Shown here piece after piece: positions 41,874 through 50,580 of a DNA stretch of 64,000 bases. A program made the position numbers and the translations under genes. The stretch's first letter is position 1. Each line of letters begins with the position of its first letter. Location of the stretch: assembly GCA_050950345.1 (NCBI GenBank), contig JBMNHK010000004.1, positions 124,001 through 188,000 on the forward strand. The letters are read 5' to 3'. The notes beneath the pieces are model-generated. The model ran no database searches. It was not told the origin of the DNA and saw nothing but the letters and a program-made list of their open reading frames with translations. Origin of the DNA: Pelotomaculum_C sp050950345. GTDB lineage: Bacteria > Bacillota > Desulfotomaculia > Desulfotomaculales > Pelotomaculaceae.

Positions 41874-43001
41874 ATGAAAGAGTATCTTAATAAGCCTGGG
41901 GTGAAAACAACCCTTGGGATCCTGACTGGGGCTTTGGTGGTAGCGCTGGTCTTTTTTGCCGGCAGCATGTACGGCCTGCCGCAGATTAGCTGGCAGGAAG
42001 AAGCAGGACAAGCCGTAGCCGGCACCCTCGGCCCGGATGTAATCCCGAATATTGTTGCCGGCACTAGCCCGGCTGTGGTGAGGATCGACACGACTATAGT
42101 GTATAGTAATAACGATCCATTCTTTAACGACCCATTCTTCAGGCAATTCTTTGGCGATCAGCCATATACCCGGAAGAGTGACGGCATGGGCTCGGGCTTT
42201 ATTGTTTCTGCAGACGGCTATATTCTCACCAACCAGCACGTCATCGAAGGAGCCACCAGCATTGAGGTCACTCTGACTTCCAGCGAAAAACCCTATGCGG
42301 CCAGGCTGGTGGGTTCTGATAAGGATCTCGATCTGGCAGTGCTTAAAATTGAAGCCGGCAACGACTTGCCCTACTTGCAGCTGGGCAATTCCGACAGTAT
42401 ACGGGTAGGGGACTGGGCCATCGCTATCGGCAATCCCTATGGTCTGGATCATACGGTGACGGTGGGCGTGATCAGCGCCAAGGGTCGCCCCATTACCGTT
42501 GATGACCGGCACTACCGGAATCTCTTGCAAACAGACGCGTCGATTAACCCCGGCAACAGCGGCGGACCCCTGCTCAATATCAAAGGGGAGGTTATCGGGA
42601 TCAACACGGCCATCAACGCTGCCGCCCAGGGCATAGGCTTTGCTATTCCCAGCAATACAGTTAAGGAAGTTTACCAGGAACTGGTCGATAAGGGCAGTGT
42701 GACTCATCCCTGGTTAGGGGTATACCTGCAGGATGTGACGCAAAAAGTTGCTCAGACCTACGGTTATGGTGACCGGACAGGGGCGGTAGTGGCCAGGACT
42801 GTCAGTGGCGGACCGGCTGATAAGGCGGGGCTGCAAAGCGGAGATCTGATCACAGGCTATAACGGTGTGCCCATTAAAAACGCCGACAGCCTTATTGAGC
42901 AGGTAACCGCCACCCCGGTGGGCAGCCAGGTGGAAATTCAATATCTCCGCAACGGGCAGGCTAAGAGCACCGTGGTTACTATTGAAGCAAGAAATAGCTA
43001 A
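41874..43001 (+). CDS. htrA: HtrA/DegP-like serine protease (S1C) with PDZ domain
   Basis: 375 residues. A membrane anchor (about 14-33) precedes the trypsin-like domain, with the catalytic triad His122 (TNQHVIEG), Asp153 (DLDLAVLK) and Ser229 (NPGNSGGPL). One PDZ domain follows (about 275-370; GVYLQDVTQKVAQTYGYG, ARTVSGGPADKAGLQSGDLI). It degrades or refolds damaged proteins outside the membrane. ATG 41874 behind GGGGAGG. A terminator follows, then a two-component system 120 bp downstream; HtrA genes next to envelope-stress two-component genes are common in Firmicutes, so CssRS-like control is possible. Confidence 0.95.
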   Translation: MKEYLNKPGVKTTLGILTGALVVALVFFAGSMYGLPQISWQEEAGQAVAGTLGPDVIPNIVAGTSPAVVRIDTTIVYSNNDPFFNDPFFRQFFGDQPYTRKSDGMGSGFIVSADGYILTNQHVIEGATSIEVTLTSSEKPYAARLVGSDKDLDLAVLKIEAGNDLPYLQLGNSDSIRVGDWAIAIGNPYGLDHTVTVGVISAKGRPITVDDRHYRNLLQTDASINPGNSGGPLLNIKGEVIGINTAINAAAQGIGFAIPSNTVKEVYQELVDKGSVTHPWLGVYLQDVTQKVAQTYGYGDRTGAVVARTVSGGPADKAGLQSGDLITGYNGVPIKNADSLIEQVTATPVGSQVEIQYLRNGQAKSTVVTIEARNS

Positions 43002-43052
43002 CCCGGCTGTAAGATCAATCCTGCCATGCCCTTTACTCGCACCTGGCCCTCG

Positions 43053-43075
43053 AGCCTGCCCCGGGCAGGCTTTTT
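43053..43075 (+). terminator. Terminator of htrA
   Basis: AGCCTGCCC (43053-43061) and GGGCAGGCT (43063-43071) give a G/C-rich stem followed by TTTTT. Confidence 0.8.
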
Positions 43076-43121
43076 CTTATGGTAACGAAATTTAAACTGG
43101 TAGTTTCCGGGGAGGATGTTT

Positions 43122-43799
43122 ATGACCGCTAAAGTGCTGGTTATCGATGATGATCGGAAAATTACTGCTTTTCTGCGCCGCTCGCTGGTCTTTGAAGGTT
43201 ACGAGGTGCAGGTGGCGGGCAACGGCGAAGAGGGACTGCGCCTGGCAGCCGGCTGGCGGCCGGATTTGGTCTTATTGGATGTGCTGATGCCTGTTATGGA
43301 CGGTTGGGAGGTATGCCGCAGGCTGCGCAGCGCCAGTCCCGGCCTGCCTGTTCTGATGCTGACCGCCAGGGATGAGGTAGCTGACCGGGTTAAAGGCCTG
43401 GATCTGGGGGCTGATGACTACCTGGTAAAACCTTTTGCCCTGGAGGAGTTGTTAGCCCGGGTCAGGGCCCTGCTGCGGCGCAAAGGCGAGCAGGACACAA
43501 ATGGCCGGGCCCTTGTTTATGGGGATCTGCGACTTGACCATCTTACCCGTGAGGTCAGGCGGGGCCAGCGGGAAATCCAATTGACGGTTAAGGAATTCGG
43601 GCTGCTTTCTTTATTTATGGAGCACCCCCGCCAGGTCCTCACCAGGGATACGATCATGGATCGGGTCTGGGGCATTGATTACTTCGGTGAGTCCAACGTA
43701 CTTGAGGTGTATGTGGGTATGCTGCGGCAAAAGCTGGAGGAAGGCGGCGAGAGCAGGCTGATCCATACGGTAAGGGGTGTTGGTTACGTCTTCAAATAG
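43122..43799 (+). CDS. OmpR-family response regulator
   Basis: 225 residues from ATG 43122; the upstream ATG at 43116 overlaps the GGGGAGG ribosome site. Receiver domain 1-115 with the acidic pair IDDD, phospho-acceptor Asp53 (DLVLLDVLMP), the conserved Thr in MLTARDE and Lys in YLVKPFALEE. C-terminal winged helix with RRGQREIQLTVKEFGLLSLF and VRGVGYVFK. It overlaps the histidine kinase gene and is its partner. It binds DNA upstream of target genes; htrA upstream is a plausible target. Confidence 0.93.
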   Translation: MTAKVLVIDDDRKITAFLRRSLVFEGYEVQVAGNGEEGLRLAAGWRPDLVLLDVLMPVMDGWEVCRRLRSASPGLPVLMLTARDEVADRVKGLDLGADDYLVKPFALEELLARVRALLRRKGEQDTNGRALVYGDLRLDHLTREVRRGQREIQLTVKEFGLLSLFMEHPRQVLTRDTIMDRVWGIDYFGESNVLEVYVGMLRQKLEEGGESRLIHTVRGVGYVFK

Positions 43800-43821
43800 T
43801 ATACTGGAGCGACTGGGGTCC

Positions 43822-45225
43822 ATGTCCCTGCGCCTGAAGCTAACCTTCCTATACAGCGGTGTCCTGGCGTTCATCCTGCTGTCCTTCGGCAGCCTGGTAT
43901 ATTTCTTTTTAGAGCGCAATCTGTCTGTGGAAACGGACAGGTCGGTAGCAGAAATTGCCCAGGAGCTTATTCATTCCACTAAAATCGTAGGACCTCATTC
44001 TTTACGGCAGGTGGTGCTGCCGAATCTGGATGTCTTCGCTACGCCCAGCACTTATATCCAGGTGATAGACCGGTACGGGACGATTGTGGCTCAATCCGTC
44101 AACCTGGGCCGCCAGAGTATGCCGATCCATGAAGAAACCTTAAACAAGGCTGCGGCAGGCGCCGGCTTCTATGAAACTTTGCTGTCCGGCAGTCAGAGTC
44201 TGCGGATCTACAACCAGCCCTTGATCCTGGGGCAGCAGGTCATCGGTGTGCTGCAGGTGGGGCGCTCCCTGGGGCCTACATATAATGCCTTAGCCCGGCT
44301 AAGGTTCCTTTTGCTCTTTGGGGGCGCCTTAACTCTGTTTTTTACCGCCATTCTGGGCTGGTTTTTAGCCGGGCAGGCGCTGCGGCCTATCGATCGCATC
44401 ACCGAAGCGGCTGCTGCTATCCAGCAGGCTCAGGATCTGTCCAGGCGGATTGATTACACGGGCCCCCGGGACGAGGTGGGGCGCCTGGCTGATACTTTTA
44501 ACCTGATGCTGGAGCGGCTGCACCTGGCCTACCGGGAACTGGAGGAAGCCGGAGAGGCCCAAAGGCGTTTTGTGGCCGACGCCTCTCATGAACTGCGCAC
44601 ACCATTGACCACCATCCGTGGTAATGTGGAATTGTTAAAGAAAATGGGGGATGCCGATCCCCAAACCAGAGCCGAAGCCCTGGATGATATTGCCGGCGAG
44701 GTAGAGAGGATGTCCAGGCTGGTGACAGACCTGTTAGCCCTGGCCAGGGCAGATGCGGGCTTTACACCGGCCCTTGGACCGGTTGATCTGGGGGCGCTGC
44801 TGGAGGAAATCTACAGGCAGGGAAGCATTCTGGCCGGAGAGGTGGCTTTTACTCTCGAAGGTCATACCGCTCTGTCCGGCGTATTGGTCAATGGCAACAG
44901 CGATTACTTAAAACAGCTATTCCTGATCCTGCTGGACAATGCTTTCAACTATACCGGGCCGGGTGGCGCCGTCACTCTGGCAGGCAGGCTGCATGGCGGG
45001 TGGGCTGAAGTGGTGGTGCGCGACAGCGGCAGCGGTATTGCCCAGGAGGATCTGCCCAAAATCTTCGATCGCTTCTATCGCGCGGACAAGTCCAGACAGG
45101 CTTCCGGTACCGGGCTGGGTCTGGCCATTGCCAGGTGGATTGTTGAACAGCACAGCGGGTCCATCAATGTGGACAGTCAACCGGGCGAGGGGAGTGCCTT
45201 CAGGGTCCGTTTGCCCCTGAGCTGA
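43822..45225 (+). CDS. Sensor histidine kinase (OmpR partner)
   Basis: About 467 residues if the ATG at 43822 is used (MSLRLKLTFLYSGVL); the frame is open back to a TTG at 43777 inside the regulator gene. Two membrane helices (about 8-30 and 163-185) enclose an extracellular sensor domain of about 130 residues. HAMP linker, HisKA with His256 in ADASHELRTPLTTIRGN, then the HATPase motifs LILLDNAFNYT (N-box), RDSGSGIAQED (G1), FDRFYRADKS (F) and GTGLGLAIAR (G2). It phosphorylates the co-transcribed regulator. Confidence 0.93.
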   Translation: MSLRLKLTFLYSGVLAFILLSFGSLVYFFLERNLSVETDRSVAEIAQELIHSTKIVGPHSLRQVVLPNLDVFATPSTYIQVIDRYGTIVAQSVNLGRQSMPIHEETLNKAAAGAGFYETLLSGSQSLRIYNQPLILGQQVIGVLQVGRSLGPTYNALARLRFLLLFGGALTLFFTAILGWFLAGQALRPIDRITEAAAAIQQAQDLSRRIDYTGPRDEVGRLADTFNLMLERLHLAYRELEEAGEAQRRFVADASHELRTPLTTIRGNVELLKKMGDADPQTRAEALDDIAGEVERMSRLVTDLLALARADAGFTPALGPVDLGALLEEIYRQGSILAGEVAFTLEGHTALSGVLVNGNSDYLKQLFLILLDNAFNYTGPGGAVTLAGRLHGGWAEVVVRDSGSGIAQEDLPKIFDRFYRADKSRQASGTGLGLAIARWIVEQHSGSINVDSQPGEGSAFRVRLPLS

Positions 45226-45692
45226 GGTGGTTTGGCGTATGACGGGCATAAAAAAAAGCCGACTGAATTGCATGAATATACACACAAATAAAAGCAGAAG
45301 CAGAGTAGCGCCTGTGTATTCGTTTTGCATACAAAAAACATGAGAAATACTTTGGGCAGCGCCTTTTGCTACTTTTGCCCGTTAGTATTATTCTATATAA
45401 TAGTAGTGGTTTTTTGTTTAAGGGCGGGACAATGCTTTCCTGTCATGGGTAGGGCGTATATAGGGTGCAGCTGATGTGCACGAATATTGTGTAAATATTT
45501 ATTGCGTAGGAGTCATCTTTAATATATGGTATAATTATTTGGTTAACCGGTGATTGATCGTTGATTGGACTGATTATTTTCTTTTTGTATATTTATGCAG
45601 CAGGGTGTGGAGGTGAAAGAGCAAGGACAATTACATAAAATCAACATAAATTAATTTCATAGTTTATTTATATTCATGAGGAGGTTTTGTGT
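45226..45692. promoter_or_regulatory. 467-bp gene-free region carrying the liv operon promoter
   Basis: No gene is seen. TGG-TATAAT at 45527-45535 is an extended -10 about 150 bases before the first liv gene. A second candidate is TTGCCC (45375-45380) with TATAAT (45396-45401), spacing 15. The long AT-rich leader may carry regulation, but no T-box or known riboswitch was recognised. Confidence 0.45.
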
Positions 45693-46904
45693 TTGAAAAA
45701 GGGAAAGTGGTTTGTACTGGCTATCACGCTGGTTACCGGCCTGGCCATGTTGCTCAGCGGTTGCAGCGGCGATGGCGGGGATACGATCAAGGTAGGGATA
45801 GTATTGCCCTTGACCGGCAGTGAAGCTATGTTCGGCACAATGGAAAAGAACGCCTTTGAAATGGCCTATGAGGAGTTGAAGGCTGCCGGTAAAACTACGG
45901 TAGACGGCAAGGAAATCAAGTTGATCTTTGAAGACGACCAGGGCAAACAGGATGTTGCCAGATCCGCTGCCGAAAAACTGATCAATCAGGATAGGGTGTC
46001 TATACTCAGCGGCGGTTACAGCAGCGCCTGCACCAACGTTGTCGCCGGTACGGCTCAGATTAATAACGTCCCCTTCCTGGTAGCAACCGGTTCTTCCGAC
46101 GATATTACCAGACAGGGCTGGCAGTACGTTTTTAGAGGCACTGCGGCTCCGGCCAGCAAGTATACCGGCGCTCTCTGGGATATGCTGGATCAGGTAGTGG
46201 AACCTAAAAATATAGCTGTTATTTATGAGAACACCGACTTTGGGCTTTCTTCCGCCAAAGCCTTTAAAGAAGACTGTGAAAAAAGAGGCATCAATATTGT
46301 CTTTGATCAAGCTTATGAACACGGCGCTTTAGACTTTAAACCGATGTTGGCCAACATGCGCAGCACTAACCCCGAGGTGATCTTCGCCGTATCCTATGTC
46401 ATGGATGCCGCCATGATTGTCAAGCAGATGAAGGAGCTTGACTTCAACACGGATCTCTTTGTCGGCGGCGGGGCGGGTTACACCATGCCCGAATTCAAGG
46501 AGAATGCAGGGGACGCGGCCAACTATGTAGCTTCTACAACTCTGTGGGTGCCCAGTGTGCAATGGCCGGGGGCCGGCGAGTTTTTCGAGAATTATATTAA
46601 GAAATACGGCAAGGCGCCCGATTATCACGGGGCCCAGGCTTATGCCACCATGTACGTAATCGCGGATGCCATCAACAGGGCCCAGTCCTTTGACGGCGCC
46701 GGTATGCAAAAAGCCCTTAAAGAGACCGACATGGACACCATTATGGGGCCCATCAAGTTTGAAGACTGGGATGGCTATACCAACCAGAACAAACCCATCA
46801 CCTATGTGGTCCAGTGGCAGCAAGGAGAAATGGAAGTGGTTTGGCCTCTGGAAGTGAAGTCGGCAGATTACACTTATCCCGTCCCCAACTGGCGTTCACG
46901 TTAA
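45693..46904 (+). CDS. livK: Branched-chain amino acid ABC transporter substrate-binding lipoprotein
   Basis: About 403 residues from TTG 45693 (8 bases behind GAGGAGG). Lipoprotein signal with lipobox LLSGC (Cys about 24). The mature part is a type I periplasmic-binding fold: TIKVGIVLPLTGSEAMFG, KLIFEDDQGKQDVARSAAEK, SGGYSSACTNVVA, DFGLSSAKAFKEDCEKRG and the hinge VWPLEVKSADYTYPVPNW. It captures leucine/isoleucine/valine or related amino acids or amides outside the cell. First gene of a full livKHMGF operon. Confidence 0.93.
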   Translation: MKKGKWFVLAITLVTGLAMLLSGCSGDGGDTIKVGIVLPLTGSEAMFGTMEKNAFEMAYEELKAAGKTTVDGKEIKLIFEDDQGKQDVARSAAEKLINQDRVSILSGGYSSACTNVVAGTAQINNVPFLVATGSSDDITRQGWQYVFRGTAAPASKYTGALWDMLDQVVEPKNIAVIYENTDFGLSSAKAFKEDCEKRGINIVFDQAYEHGALDFKPMLANMRSTNPEVIFAVSYVMDAAMIVKQMKELDFNTDLFVGGGAGYTMPEFKENAGDAANYVASTTLWVPSVQWPGAGEFFENYIKKYGKAPDYHGAQAYATMYVIADAINRAQSFDGAGMQKALKETDMDTIMGPIKFEDWDGYTNQNKPITYVVQWQQGEMEVVWPLEVKSADYTYPVPNWRSR

Positions 46905-47072
46905 TACGGGAACCGTCTCAGTGTGTCAAGTAACATTACTAGCAAAGGAAAAGGTTTCTTAGCGGTCACATCATGCGGAGATTAAAGCTGTGGTCGGGCA
47001 TTAGACGCGCGGCTTTAATCACGCTTGGCTGCAGCTTCCGTGAGGTCGGCGGAAGTGCCGGGAAACCAGGTT

Positions 47073-47960
47073 ATGCGTATGGGAGTATTTGGTCAGACAG
47101 TGATCAGCGGCATTCTCTTAGGGGGGATGTATGCTTTGATTGCTATTGGTATGACCCTGATCATGGGTGTGATGAAAATCGTTAACCTTGCCCACGGGGC
47201 CTTGATGATGGTGGGCATGTACGTCACCTATGTTTGTTTTCAAAATTTCGGCATAGACCCTTATATCGGTATGTTAATCGCCATGCCGACCTTATTCTTT
47301 CTGGGTTGTCTCATTCAGAAGTATATGATCAACCGTCTGGTGGAAGTCGAGTCGATCCTGCCGGAGAACCAGGTTCTGTTGACGGTAGGAATTATGCTGG
47401 TTTTAACAGAGGCGATGCGGCTAATCTTTAAGTCGGATTACCGTTCGGTGGTAACCGGTTATTCTTCCGATACGGTGTTTCTTAGCGGCATGTCCATCAA
47501 CTTGTCCATGGTGATCGGTTTCTTTATCGCCATTCTCTTTACACTGCTCCTGCATCTTTTCCTGACCAAAACAGATCTGGGCAAGTCCATCAGGGCTGTG
47601 GCCCAGGACAGGGATGCGGCTGTGTATATGGGGGTTAATTCTTCCAGAATCACCATGCTGACCTTTGGCATTGGCGCAGCCCTGGCGGCAGCCGGAGGTT
47701 CCCTCTTGTTGCCCCTCTTCTACCTGTGGCCTGATATCGGTCATCTTTTTACCGCCAAGTCCTTTATTATCACTATACTGGGCGGCCTCGGCAGCACTAT
47801 GGGCGCTGCTATAGGCGGGGTGTTGCTGGGAGTGGCCGAATCACTGGGTGCCACATACATCTCCATGGGCTACAAAGATCTCGTGGGTTTAGTTATGTTC
47901 CTGCTGGTGCTTCTTTTCCTGCCGGGCGGCTTAAGCAGTTTGGTGAGGAGGCGTAATTGA
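47073..47960 (+). CDS. livH: Branched-chain amino acid ABC transporter permease LivH
   Basis: About 295 residues; ATG 47073 and 47079 are both possible starts, the frame being open upstream without a ribosome site. Eight or so membrane helices. Motifs: GILLGGMYALIAIGMTLIMG, VMKIVNLAHGALMM, DLGKSIRAVAQDRDAAVYMG (EAA-like loop contacting the ATPases), and GGLGSTMGAAIGGVLLG. It forms the channel with LivM. Overlaps livM by one base. Confidence 0.93.
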   Translation: MRMGVFGQTVISGILLGGMYALIAIGMTLIMGVMKIVNLAHGALMMVGMYVTYVCFQNFGIDPYIGMLIAMPTLFFLGCLIQKYMINRLVEVESILPENQVLLTVGIMLVLTEAMRLIFKSDYRSVVTGYSSDTVFLSGMSINLSMVIGFFIAILFTLLLHLFLTKTDLGKSIRAVAQDRDAAVYMGVNSSRITMLTFGIGAALAAAGGSLLLPLFYLWPDIGHLFTAKSFIITILGGLGSTMGAAIGGVLLGVAESLGATYISMGYKDLVGLVMFLLVLLFLPGGLSSLVRRRN

Positions 47961-48916
47961 TGAAAAAAGTAAACGTCATATTATTATTACTGTTTGTGGC
48001 GATCATGGCCTTATTGCCCCTGTTTCTCAAAGCCCCTTACCAGCTGCATATCCTGATCCTGATCTTTATCTGGGCGATTATCGGCACGTCCTGGAACTTG
48101 CTCAGCGGTTATTCCGGACAAGTCTCTTTCGGGCACGCCGCCTTCTTTGGGGTGGGGGCCTATACAGCCGGGCTGTTGCATTTTCACCTGGGTATATCAC
48201 CCTGGTGGGGTATGCTTTTGGGGCCTGTTGCGGCAGCTATTATCGCACTGCCCATTGGTATGATTGCTTTTCGCTTGCGGGGTCCTTATTTTGCCCTGGC
48301 CACCCTGGCCTTAGGCGAAATTTTCAGGCTCCTGTTTCTTAACCTGTCTTTTACCAACGGAGCCAAAGGGATTCTCCTCATGCCGGCCATCACCTCAAAA
48401 GTATTCTATTACTATGTGGGGCTGGCCTTGCTGCTAGTCACTGTGGGCATAACATATTACATTATCCACTCCAAGGTCGGTTATTACCTGGTGTCCATCC
48501 GTGAAGATCAGGATGCGGCTACCTCCCTGGGTATCCCCACCACCCTGTATAAGAACTTCGCCCTGATCCCCAGCGCCTTTTTCACCGGCCTGGCGGGGGC
48601 TTTGTATATGAATTATGTTGCTTTTATCGATCCGAACATTGTGTTTAACCTGTCCAACATCTCCATCATGGTGATCCTGGTAGTGATGCTGGGCGGGGTG
48701 GCAACAACCTGGGGGCCCACAGTGGGCGCTGCGGTTTATATTTTCCTGGGTGAGTTGTTCCGGACTACGCTGGGTCCGGCCAACGTCCTGGTCTTCGGTA
48801 TCCTGGTCATCCTGATCATCCTGTTCTTGCCTAACGGTGTAGTAGGAGAACTGGACACGCTGCGCTCGTATTGGAAGAGGAAAAGAGGAGGCGCGACAGG
48901 GGGTGTTGAAGCTTGA
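47960..48916 (+). CDS. livM: Branched-chain amino acid ABC transporter permease LivM
   Basis: 318 residues from ATG 47960, 7 bases behind GAGGAGG and overlapping the livH stop (TGATG). Membrane helices throughout, with LLSGYSGQVSFGHAAFFGVG, FRLRGPYFALATLALGEIF and the cytoplasmic loop YYLVSIREDQDAATSLGI followed by GGVATTWGPTVGAAVYIFL. Second half of the LivHM channel. The stop overlaps the start of livG by 4 bases. Confidence 0.93.
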   Translation: MKKVNVILLLLFVAIMALLPLFLKAPYQLHILILIFIWAIIGTSWNLLSGYSGQVSFGHAAFFGVGAYTAGLLHFHLGISPWWGMLLGPVAAAIIALPIGMIAFRLRGPYFALATLALGEIFRLLFLNLSFTNGAKGILLMPAITSKVFYYYVGLALLLVTVGITYYIIHSKVGYYLVSIREDQDAATSLGIPTTLYKNFALIPSAFFTGLAGALYMNYVAFIDPNIVFNLSNISIMVILVVMLGGVATTWGPTVGAAVYIFLGELFRTTLGPANVLVFGILVILIILFLPNGVVGELDTLRSYWKRKRGGATGGVEA

Positions 48917-49632
48917 GCTTCTTTGAAGCGAGGAATATCACGAAACGATTTGGGGGCCTGGCAGCTGTGGCCGATTTGAGTTTCACTGTGGAAAAAGGTG
49001 AAATATTCGGCATCATCGGCCCCAACGGTTCCGGAAAAACAACAGTTTTTAACTGCATCAGCAGGTTTTTTCCTTTAACCTCCGGCGAGCTGTATTTTAA
49101 AGGGCAAAGGATTGACCAACTGCCGGCCCACAAAATATGTGAACTGGGTATCGGCAGGACCTTCCAGGTGGTGCGGCCGTTGAGGCGCATGAGCGTGGAG
49201 GACAACGTTATGGCGGGTGCCTTCCTGCGTACAGCGAATATCGCCACTGCCAGGCACCGGGCCCGGGAGATTATTGATTTTTGCAACTTGACCAGATACA
49301 GGGAGCGTGAAGCTAAAACCCTGCCTATTCCGGTGCGCAAGAGACTGGAAATTGCCAGATCCCTGGCCACCGAGCCGGAAATGCTGCTTTTGGACGAAAC
49401 CTGTGCCGGCTTGAACCCCAAAGAGTCCGAGGAAGCCATTGAACTGATCCTGAAAATTCGCGATGCCGGCATAACCATTATTATTGTGGAGCACATCATG
49501 AAGGTGATGATGGGTATTTCGGATCGCATCCTGGCCATTAATTTTGGCAGTAAAGTTGCTTTGGGCAATCCGACGGAAGTAGCAAACCATCCTGAGGTTG
49601 TCAAAGCCTATCTGGGTGATGCCTATGCTTAA
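48913..49632 (+). CDS. livG: Branched-chain amino acid ABC transporter ATPase LivG
   Basis: 239 residues, TTG start (MSFFEARNITKRFGG). Walker A GPNGSGKTT, Q-loop IGRTFQVVRPLRRMS, Walker B MLLLDETCAGLNPKE and H-loop IIIVEHIMKVMM. The signature is atypical: IPVRKRLEIARSLATEP in place of LSGGQ, with LPIPVRK just before. LivG-type ATPases usually keep a variant such as LPYGxQR, so this is at the divergent end. It pairs with LivF on LivHM. Confidence 0.92.
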   Translation: MSFFEARNITKRFGGLAAVADLSFTVEKGEIFGIIGPNGSGKTTVFNCISRFFPLTSGELYFKGQRIDQLPAHKICELGIGRTFQVVRPLRRMSVEDNVMAGAFLRTANIATARHRAREIIDFCNLTRYREREAKTLPIPVRKRLEIARSLATEPEMLLLDETCAGLNPKESEEAIELILKIRDAGITIIIVEHIMKVMMGISDRILAINFGSKVALGNPTEVANHPEVVKAYLGDAYA

Positions 49633-50329
49633 AGTAAAGGGAATTGATGTTAGCTATAGGGACTTGCAGGTGCTGTGGGATGTTACTTTTGAGGTCAAGA
49701 AGGGAGAACTGGTGGTTATCCTGGGCGCTAACGGCTCCGGCAAGACTACCATCCTTAACGCCATCTCGGGAATCTTGCAACTGGACAAAGGCTCCATAGA
49801 GTTTGAGGGCAAGGATATCTCCAAAATGCCGGGTCACAAAGTCGCCGAACTGGGTATCGTACATGTGCCTGAGGGCAGGCGGCTGTTTCCGGAGATGTCG
49901 GTGCTGGAGAACCTGGAGATGGGCTCCCTTTTGGGTGAAGCGAAGAAAAGACGCAAAGAGACCCTCCAGAAAGTCTTTAAACAGTTTCCCATCCTGGAAG
50001 AAAAACAAAAACAGGAGGCCGGGACTTTAAGCGGCGGCCAGCAGCAGATGCTCGCTATCGGACGCGGACTGATGGCTTTGCCCAAGCTCTTGATTTTAGA
50101 TGAACCTTCTTTGGGCCTCTCTCCTTTGCTGGTCAAACAGATTTTCGAGATTATCCGGGGGATTAGCAGCAAGGGCGTAACCGTGCTCCTGGTGGAGCAG
50201 AATGTCAGCCAAACCTTAAACCTGTGTGACCGGGCCTATGTGCTGGAAAACGGCAGGATCACCCTGCAGGGCAATGGCGAGGAGTTAATGAATAACGAGC
50301 ATATCAAAGAAGCCTATCTTGGTATTTAA
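49619..50329 (+). CDS. livF: Branched-chain amino acid ABC transporter ATPase LivF
   Basis: About 236 residues from ATG 49619 (or 49625), overlapping the end of livG. Walker A GANGSGKTT, LivF-type segment GIVHVPEGRRLFPEMSVLEN, signature LSGGQQQMLAIGRGLMALP, Walker B LLILDEPSLGLSP and H-loop VLLVEQNVSQTL. It completes the transporter. A terminator follows. Confidence 0.93.
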   Translation: MPMLKVKGIDVSYRDLQVLWDVTFEVKKGELVVILGANGSGKTTILNAISGILQLDKGSIEFEGKDISKMPGHKVAELGIVHVPEGRRLFPEMSVLENLEMGSLLGEAKKRRKETLQKVFKQFPILEEKQKQEAGTLSGGQQQMLAIGRGLMALPKLLILDEPSLGLSPLLVKQIFEIIRGISSKGVTVLLVEQNVSQTLNLCDRAYVLENGRITLQGNGEELMNNEHIKEAYLGI

Positions 50330-50333
50330 CCCT

Positions 50334-50376
50334 AAGGGAGCAGGAAAAATATCGTTTACCTGTTCCCTTATTTTTA
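50334..50376 (+). terminator. Terminator of the liv operon
   Basis: AAGGGAGCAGG (50334-50344) pairs with CCTGTTCCCTT (50359-50369; one G-T pair), followed by ATTTTTA. It lies 5 bases after the livF stop. 50377-50580 has no gene. Confidence 0.8.
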
Positions 50377-50580
50377 CCTTATGAGAGGACAAGTGCCCCT
50401 CACCTGCCGGCATAGGTGGATGCCGGCCAGTCGTAATTTTTCGTCGTGCATGATTTTCCTTCTCTTGCACACAATAACATAAATTCCAGATTAAGGTTTA
50501 GGCAGTTCAGAGGAAGGTAAAATGACATATTTAGAGAATATTTGAACAGGTAGACTCCAAATTGGGAGGGGGAGCAACCG

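Noticed and set aside
41814..42707. 297-codon minus-strand frame
   Set aside because: Antisense to htrA, whose catalytic triad and PDZ domain are clear; the antisense product has no domain and no ribosome site.
48831..49604. 257-codon minus-strand frame
   Set aside because: Antisense to livG, no motifs.
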